Assembly (NCBI RefSeq): GCF_021513275.1
Contig: NZ_CP090978.1
Span: 2,728,001 to 2,792,000, forward strand
DNA length: 64,000 nt
From: Paenibacillus hexagrammi
GTDB lineage: Bacteria > Bacillota > Bacilli > Paenibacillales > NBRC-103111
Direction of reading: 5' to 3'
Both the position numbers and the translations under genes were made by a program. The notes beneath the pieces were generated by a model, which saw only the letters and a list, made by a program, of their open reading frames with translations, had not been told where the DNA came from and did no database searches. This document shows, one piece after another, positions 57,001 to 64,000 of the stretch (its first letter is position 1; every line of letters starts with the position of its first letter).

Positions 57001-60000
57001 CAACGGCAACGACTATCCTGCAGCCCGTCTTTCAGATTGTAAAAACTGCAAATACGACAGCAACAACACTTGGCAGCGCTCTTGCGTATACCGTTCAAGT
57101 CAAAAACGTCGGCAATGCGCCCGCAAATATCACACTTAGCGATCCAATTCCAGCAGGAGCAACCTTCATCACGAACAGTGTGATCGTGAACGGCAGCCCT
57201 GTTCCTCAGGTTGCGCCTGATACAGGTATACCAATTGGCACCCTGGCACCGGGAAGTACAGCAACCGTTAGCTTTGGTGTAACCGTATCCTCCCTTCCTA
57301 CCCCTCAGTGGCTTACGAATCAAGCGACGGCAGCTTACACGTTCACACTATCCGACGGACGAAGCGTTACTCGTTCGAGCACTTCCAATACATTAGAAAT
57401 ACCCATATCCGTCCCGATGGTCAGTCTTGATTTATCAGATCAGGTTACAGCGGTAATCACGGGAGATACCATTACGTACACCGCAGCGATAACGAACACA
57501 GGTGCAAGCAGCGTGAACAATGTTGTCTTATCAACGATGCTGGATGCAGGCACTGCTTTTGTGCCGGGCAGCGTCACTGTCAATGGATCTCCTGCGCCGA
57601 CAACCGATCCTGTATCGGGTATTCCAATCGGTAGCCTTGCGCCCGGCGCAACAGCTACTGTGACTTATGAGGTGAGAATCGAAATGCCGACAACGAATCA
57701 AATCACGAACCAATCGACGGTGAGTTTCACATCGGGGACTTTCTCGGGATCGTCTACTTCCAATACGGTCGTAACTCCGGTCACACAGCCCGAAATATCC
57801 TTGGTGAAAAGCGCTAGCACGCAAATTGCAACAGTCGGAAATAACGTTGTGTATTCCGTCGTTGTAAGTAATACAGGCAATTTACCTGCCAACGTAACAC
57901 TAACGGATACTATTCCTGGGGCAACCGCCTTTGTGCCTAACAGTGTTGTTGTCGGAGGCATGCCCCAACCCGATGCCAGTCCAGCAACTGGCATTCCTGT
58001 AGGAACCGTAAATCCGGGCAGCTCGGTTACCGTATCCTTTGCACTCGTGATTAACACCTTGCCAACACCGCAGACGATTATGAATCAGGCTTCCGCTACC
58101 TATACATTTACCCCACCTGACGGCCGCCTGTTAAATGGAACGGCTGTGTCCAATACGGTGACGGTCAATGTGTCTACACCAAATGTCGGCGTTGTAAAGA
58201 ATGTCAATACGGACGTTGCCGTTGTCGGCGATACCTTAACCTACTCGACTACGGTCACGAATGCAGGAATCGATCCCATTCAAAATGTAGTTGTCTTAGA
58301 TGCTCCCCCAGCTGGTACGACCTTCGTTCCGGGAACTGTGACGGTCAACGGCGTGTTACAGCCGGATGCCAACCCAAGTAACGGAATTCCGCTAGGTACC
58401 ATTGCGGCAGGCAGCAGCGGCAGCATTGCATTTAATGTTCGAATCCCTTCCTCCCTAGCTCTGGTATCATTACGAACCAGTCGAACACAACCTTCACCTC
58501 CGGGACTTTCTCCGGCGTAAGCTTATCCAATTTTGTGTCAACCAATGTGTATCAACCGATTCTTAACGCCGTTAAAAGTGCGAACACTTCCAACGCGACC
58601 GTCGGAGATACGGTCGTATACACCGTGAACGTCAGTAATACCGGGAATATACCCGCAGCCTTGACATTCACGGATACCATTCCAAATGGTACCACCTTTG
58701 TACCCAACAGTGTGATCATCAACGGAGTACCCTTAACAGGAGCTGAACCGGCAGCGGGATTCTCTGCGGGTACGGTTGCTCCAGGCGCGACAACACGCAT
58801 TTTATTTTCTGTGGTGATTGACTCCTTGCCCACACAGCAGCAAATTTCCAATCAAGGTACGGTGAGTTACACGTTTATACCGCCTGACGGCGTGACGCGA
58901 AGCGGGTCTATCGTCACCAATACGGTAACGTTCCCGGTTTCTGCTCCGAATGTCACCCTTGTAAAAAGCTCGAATGCGACGGATGCTGTCACTGGAGACG
59001 TTATCACCTATAGTATTGTAGTCACCAATAGCGGCATAGAACCGGTAAACGACGTCCGATTTGTCGATCCTATCCCTGCGGGCACGCAATTGGTTCCGAA
59101 TAGCGTGACTGTTGCGGGATCTCCTGTTGCAGGCGCTAGCCCCGCCACGGGTGTAACCATCGGAACGATTGCTCCAGGCGGCTCCGTGACCGTTACATTC
59201 CGTGTTACCGTAACGTCCGTTTTGGATCCTGCAACTATTACGAACCGCTCTTCCGTCAGCTTCACATCAGGATCGTTCAGCGGCGTCGCCTTCTCCAACG
59301 ACAACGCGATTCCCCTCTACGAACCGATTATCAATCTTGTTAAAAGCACCAGCGAAGCTCGGGCAACGGTTGGCGATACGATCGTGTATACCTTAGTTGT
59401 AAGCAACTCAGGCAATCTTCCTGCTCAGGTAACCGTATTTGATGCGATCCCTACAGGAGCGGATTTCGTCCCAAACAGTATCATTGTGAACGGCGTGGCG
59501 CAGCCGGGAGCGACACCGGACAGTGGAATCAGCATCGGTACGGTATCGCCTGGCGAAGCTGCAACAGTTACCTTGACACTGCAGGCATCCGTTGAAACGC
59601 TTCCGGCCAGTCAGCAGCTTACCAATCAGGCATCGGCCAACTATTCATTTACTCCGCCTGATGGGCGCACCTTAACCGGAACTTCATCGTCCAATATCGT
59701 CACGATCCCGGTATCTTCCCCTGATGTTACTGTTGTGAAAAGCACGACTGCGACGGATGCTGTCGTAGGAGATGTTATTCCTTATTCCATAACTGTAACC
59801 AACAGCGGCTTTGAAGCTATTACGAACGCTGTCTTGACCGACCCGCTTCCGGCGGGAACGCAGTTCGTAACAGGCAGTGTTACGGTCGGCGGAGAATCGA
59901 GGCCCTCGGCAAGCCCGAACGCAGGCATTCAACTTGGAACGATTGCTGCTGGGTCGTTCGTCATTGTCACGTTCAGGGTTACCGTCATCAGTCTGCCGAA

Positions 60001-62469
60001 TCCAGCCGTTATTGAGAATCGTTCCGTTGTCGGCTTTTCGTCCGGTACTTTTAACGGAACGAGCGTCTCCAACACGGTAACTACTCCGGTATATCAACCG
60101 ATTGTAGCCGTCGTCAAAAGCGCTGACCGTTCCAATGTCACGGTCGGCAATACGGTTACCTATACGCTAGCCGTAACAAATTCCGGAAATTTGGCCGCCT
60201 CGGTCACGTTGACCGACCCCATTCCTTCAGGGACCGAATTCGTGGATAACAGCGTTGTCGTAGACGGTGTTCCTCAGCCGGGAGCGAATCCGGCGCAAGG
60301 AATCAGCATCGGTGTTGTTCAGCCTGGCGATACCGTCGTGGTGCGTACGACCTTCCAGGTCACCGTAGAAACGCTTCCGAATCCGCAGCAGCTCGTCAAT
60401 CAGGCAAGTGCTGATTTCACCTTTACACCTCCAGATGGACGTTTGCTCACAGGTTCTGTCACATCCAACACCCTGACCATTGCCGTCTCTTCTCCGAATG
60501 TAACGGTAGCCAAGAGCACGAGCGCGATCGACGCGGTCGTTGGTGACACCTTGACTTACACCGTCATAGTGACGAATGCGGGAATCGATACGGTTAACAA
60601 TGTGGTATTGATTGACCCCGTTCCTCTAGGAGCCCGCTTTATCTCCGGCACCGTTATTGTTGACGGTGTTCAGCGGCCAAGCGATGACCCGAATACAGGC
60701 ATTAACATTGGTGCGATCCCAGCTGGAGGCTCCTCGATCGTCACCTTTGAGGTAACTGTCGTATGACCTGCGACTCCAACTGCAATAACGACCAGATTCT
60801 GCGCAATCAATCCGTAGTCCGTTTCAGTACAGGCGGATATACGGGGCACGCCTACTCCAACGTGGTGCTGACCCCAGTCAATGGGCCCCGGCTCGTTGTA
60901 CACATTTCCGCTAGCGAATGCCTGGCGACTGTCGGTCAAACGATCAATTATCGCATTCATATTGTGAATCTAGGCAATGTGTGCGCGAAAGCGACTTTAC
61001 TGCATTTCATACCCGTTGATACTCGATTTGTCATCAATAGCGCAACGCTCCAAGGTGTACCTTTGCCCGGCGTGGACCCCCTTCAGGGGATCCCGCTTGG
61101 CGAAGTTTGTGTCGGCGAATCCGGTGCAGTGGACGTCACCTTTCAAGTTGTCTTGATAGCAGCTCCAGCTTCCGGTAACTTACGCAATCAAGTGACAGTC
61201 CCCTACTCCTTTACGGCTACAGATGGCAGAACAATCTGTGGAACGGTCAGATCCAACACTTCAACCATTCCGGTACAAGAACTAAAGATCGGCGTGCTCA
61301 AAACAGCAAGCGCCGATACGGTCATATCCGGAGATAAACTAACCTACTACGTGAGAGTTATTAATGAGAGTGATCAGCTATTAGAAAGCGCCATGATTCG
61401 GGACTCACTTCCAGCCGGCGTTACTTTTATTGAAGGCAGTGTAAGTGTGAACCATCAAACGGAAAGGGACGCATCCCCGCTAACGGGGATCAGGCTTTCT
61501 CACCTTCCAGCGAAAACCTCCATCGAGGTTGCCTTTGAAGTCATGGTGGGGGATTCCGTCCACATAGGTTCGGATGAAACTACTATTGCTAACCATGCCG
61601 AGCTCATCTACTCCCTCTTCGGCATCGAGCATTCTCTTCAATCAAATACCGTTGAGACTAGTTTGTTACAAGCGAAGCTCTGTATCGTCAAGTCTGTCAA
61701 TCTTGCTAAAGCCACTCTGGGTGATACACTTTGTTACACCCTTGAGATCGTCAACGAAGGACATGTACCGGTCGATGCGGTACTAACCGATATACTCCCG
61801 ATCGGCAGCCTGTTTGAATGGGGAAGCGTCAGCATACAAGGCGTCTATCAGCCAGACATCCAGCCATCCCAAGGAATTCGGCTGGGGCTAATCCAGCCTT
61901 GTCATCGTATCGATGTATCCTTCCGGGTGAAGGTACCGACGATCATTTCAGACCCGAAGATGCATGCGCTTGTCAATCAAGCTCAGCTTCACTACCACTA
62001 CATGCTTCCAGACGGTCGGACGATTCGATCCACCCTTTGTTCCAACACAGTCACTACGCAATTGTTCTTCCCGTTCATCAACATCGGGGTTACTCCTACG
62101 CCTACGATCACGGACCCCGGGGGGATAGTTACCATGACGTGCAGAATCATCAATTCGGGAAATCTGGGAGCCGATATTACTCTTCACGATTGGATTCCGG
62201 AGGGAGCCGCATTAGAGGCTGGCAGCATACGAAAGAATGGCGTTCCTTATCCCTCCAAAAATGATAATCATGGACTGCAAATCGGAGCATTGGAACCCGG
62301 CAAGTCGATAGAGATCACCTATATCCTTCACGTAAACAAGCATCCGAACACGCGCTTCCTGACAAGTCACTTGTATGCGGCATATTGGTTTGAGCTGAAT
62401 CACCATAAACATTCTGGCATGTCATACGCCAATGAATACCGGGTATGGATCGAGCACTGGCATGAGTAA
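54063..62469 (+). CDS. Giant DUF11 repeat protein, about 2,800 residues (several frameshifts)
   Basis: One protein broken in the given sequence near 55290, 55650, 55775 (a C6 run that should be C7), 58455 and 60763. The N-terminal 340 residues form a non-repeated domain (AITFTGNTLGLSRSGTAGVP, ELIWGGSYI, QEGDANRTGDKALFG), without a signal peptide. Then 19 DUF11 units of about 128 residues follow, of two types that alternate: one with GTTFVPNSV..NQA..YTFTPPDGR, one with GTFSG..SNTVTTPVYQP. DUF11 units are Ig-like beta domains, so the chain would be a long fibre. No LPXTG anchor or membrane helix is seen. The start is put at ATT (54063), 8 bases after AAGGAGG and giving MPLVVRS as in relatives; a GTG at 54054 overlaps the ribosome site. 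Confidence 0.8.
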
Positions 62470-62522
62470 TTCCCCTTTGCCAAGAAAGAAGGAGCCCTTC
62501 ATCCCGTATATGCAGCAAAACA

Positions 62523-62548
62523 AAGCAGGCTGCCTGAGCAGCCTGCTT
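62523..62548 (-). terminator. Terminator of the FtsH-like gene
   Basis: An 11-bp perfect stem AAGCAGGCTGC / GCAGCCTGCTT with a 4-base loop. The minus-strand tail is TTTGTTTTG. It can also stop the DUF11 message. Confidence 0.65.
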
Positions 62549-62604
62549 ACAGTTCGTCAATAAAGTTACGTCCATTACGTGCTTGAGCCGTTTTTCTCCA
62601 ATCG

Positions 62605-64000
62605 CTACATATCTAAGGGATCGTCTTCCGGATCAGCAGGTTCCTGAACGTCAGCTGGTTCCTGAGCATCAGCAGATTCAGAAGGGAGTGCTTGCTGAAT
62701 TCGTGTTGCGGGAAACGTAGGCTTCGGCCTGTTCTCACCGTACAGCTGCAGGTAGATCTGATCAATTTCTTCTCCCGTCAAATCCTCCTGCCTTAATAAG
62801 GCTTCGGCAATGGCATGAACGAATTCCGCATGCTTCCGCACCAGTTCCTTGGCAAGCTCCATCTGCTCCTTAAGCAGCTCGTTGATCTTAGGTCGAAGCG
62901 CTTTGAGCGCGCTCTCCCGGGTACCGGCTGCCAGCCAGCTGAACAGCTCATCACCCATGCCGACCATGCCGAGATATACACCGGCAAGCTGAGTAGCCTG
63001 CTTCAAGTCGGAAGTAACGCCGTTAAGCTTTTTACCGAGGAATTCTTCTTCTACAGCTCTAGCCGCCAGACAAACCTGAATTTCATACAAAATCTCGCTA
63101 TCGCTGCGGTTATATCGTTCTTCCGTCGGTTTCGTCGCGGCTAAGCCTAGAGCACTCCCGCGGCGGACAATGGTCACCTTCCAAACTCTCGCATGCGGCT
63201 TCAACAAATATTGCGCCACAGCATGACCCGCTTCATGGTAGGCAACATTTCGTTTCTCATCCTCGCTCATGGAGCGAAGCGGCTGTTTCAGCCCCCACTC
63301 GTACGTTTCCATGGCATACCGGAAGTCTTCATAGCCGGCTTCCTGTGCGCCGCGTTGATGCGCAATGACAACCGTCTCATTCACGATATGCTTGATTTGC
63401 GCGGGGCTGTAGCCGACAGTATCCAGTGCAGCTTTTTCCGGTGTCAGTGTATCGTCTTTCTTGACTTTTTGCAAATAATACGTGAACACATCTACTCTAC
63501 CGTTATAATCAGGCGCATCTACCCAGAGCTGGCGGTCAAACCGTCCCGGACGCAGCAAGGCGGAGTCTAATACATCGGGCAGATTCGTCGCAGCTATCGT
63601 CAGTACCGCAGGTCTCTCCGCTTTTTTGCGGCGCAGCCCTAACGTACGCAGGAACTTGGCGAACCAGGAGCTGTCAAGGTTAGGGGGTCCATCTGCAGCA
63701 GCAGCTCATTAAGTAAACCGGTTCCCCCGCCCATTCCCATCAGCATACCGCCGCCGCCTCCGCCGCCCTGCCGGCTCATGCCGATCGCGTCGATTTCATC
63801 GATGAAAATGATGCAGGCGCCGTACACTTTAGCGAGCTTGCGTGCCTTCTTATATAGACGCATGACCTTCAAGTTGCCTACGCCGAAGAACATGTTCTGA
63901 AAGCTTGGCGCTGACGCATAGGCAAAAGGAACCTTAGCTTCATTCGCGATAACTTGAGCCAAATAAGATTTCCCCGTCCCCGGTGGTCCACAGAGCAGGA
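62605..64000 (-). CDS. FtsH-like AAA metalloprotease, 3' part (one frameshift, runs off the edge)
   Basis: The gene begins beyond the right edge. Seen in order: Walker A GPPGTGKS, Walker B IIFIDEIDA, a Gly-rich insert (GGGGGGGMLMGMGGG) in the pore or linker region, the sensor AATNLPDVLDSALLRPGRFDR, and the zinc-protease motif YHEAGHAVAQ with the distal Asp region TSDLKQAT. It unfolds and degrades membrane or soluble proteins. The Gly-rich insert and the acidic Pro/Glu/Asp tail set it apart from standard FtsH. The frame breaks near 63685 in a C5 run; C6 gives DPPNLDSSWF. Confidence 0.87.

Noticed and set aside
60763-62469. A separate gene coupled by ATGA to the DUF11 gene
   Set aside because: It would begin in the middle of a DUF11 unit whose first half ends the previous frame, so it is the same protein after a frameshift.
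54063-62469. CRISPR-like or short tandem repeats in the DUF11 region
   Set aside because: The periodicity is about 385 bases and coding; there are no short repeats with spacers. No CRISPR array was seen anywhere in the window.

Overview
The window looks like a chromosome segment of an endospore-forming, low-to-mid GC Firmicute close to Paenibacillus. Pointers are the spore-type promoters, a T-box leader, AAGGAGG-type ribosome sites, a secreted glycoside hydrolase with cohesin and dockerin modules, holin-like type I toxins and a giant DUF11 repeat protein of a kind found in Bacillales. Species assignment is inference.

Layout. 1-1.6 kb: carbohydrate genes (start of a secreted GH43, a CE2-type esterase) with a cre site and a direct-repeat operator. 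1.8-2.1 kb: a complete type I toxin/antisense RNA locus. 2.1-6.8 kb: metE with a LysR-type regulator and a palindromic box between them, then a Fur-controlled siderophore-binding lipoprotein. 6.8-10.1 kb: an HD-GYP gene broken by one in-frame stop, and an MFS exporter with its MarR regulator sharing a 16-bp operator. 10.2-12.7 kb: a lipoprotein gene split by a complete IS4-family element. 12.86-19.47 kb: a complete Tn3-family transposon (38-bp ends, 5-bp target duplication, TnpA, tyrosine recombinase, Tn4430-like resolution site) carrying a 3D-domain secreted protein and a membrane-anchored protein. 19.6-22.4 kb: a PA14-GH43-CBM-cohesin-dockerin enzyme. 22.7-24.8 kb: a group IIC intron inserted just behind the terminator of a chemotaxis receptor gene. 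24.9-38 kb: mostly housekeeping (DJC28-like protein, NlpC/P60, SelO, T-box-controlled asd, HAD phosphatase, ArsR regulator with a GH2 enzyme, lactate dehydrogenase) and a second type I toxin locus. 38.3-39.9 kb: a carotenoid-oxygenase-family gene behind a doubled operator.

40.1-62.5 kb is the most interesting region. It holds an APS kinase, a sulfotransferase, three glycosyltransferases, a six-gene sugar-nucleotide operon that includes the three UDP-L-FucNAc enzymes, three small signal-less beta-rich proteins, a methyltransferase-like gene and a DUF11 protein of about 2,800 residues with 19 repeats. Candidate sigma-K and sigma-E promoters precede at least three of its transcription units. My reading is a mother-cell-made, sulfated and glycosylated spore-surface layer; each enzyme call is firm, the joint function is inference.

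The right edge is an FtsH-like AAA metalloprotease running off the window.

A caution runs through everything: about 14 genes, including housekeeping ones such as asd, carry single-base frameshifts, most of them in homopolymer runs. This is more easily explained by sequencing indels than by decay. Genes that read correctly except for such a shift are given as one feature over their full span, with the break stated.
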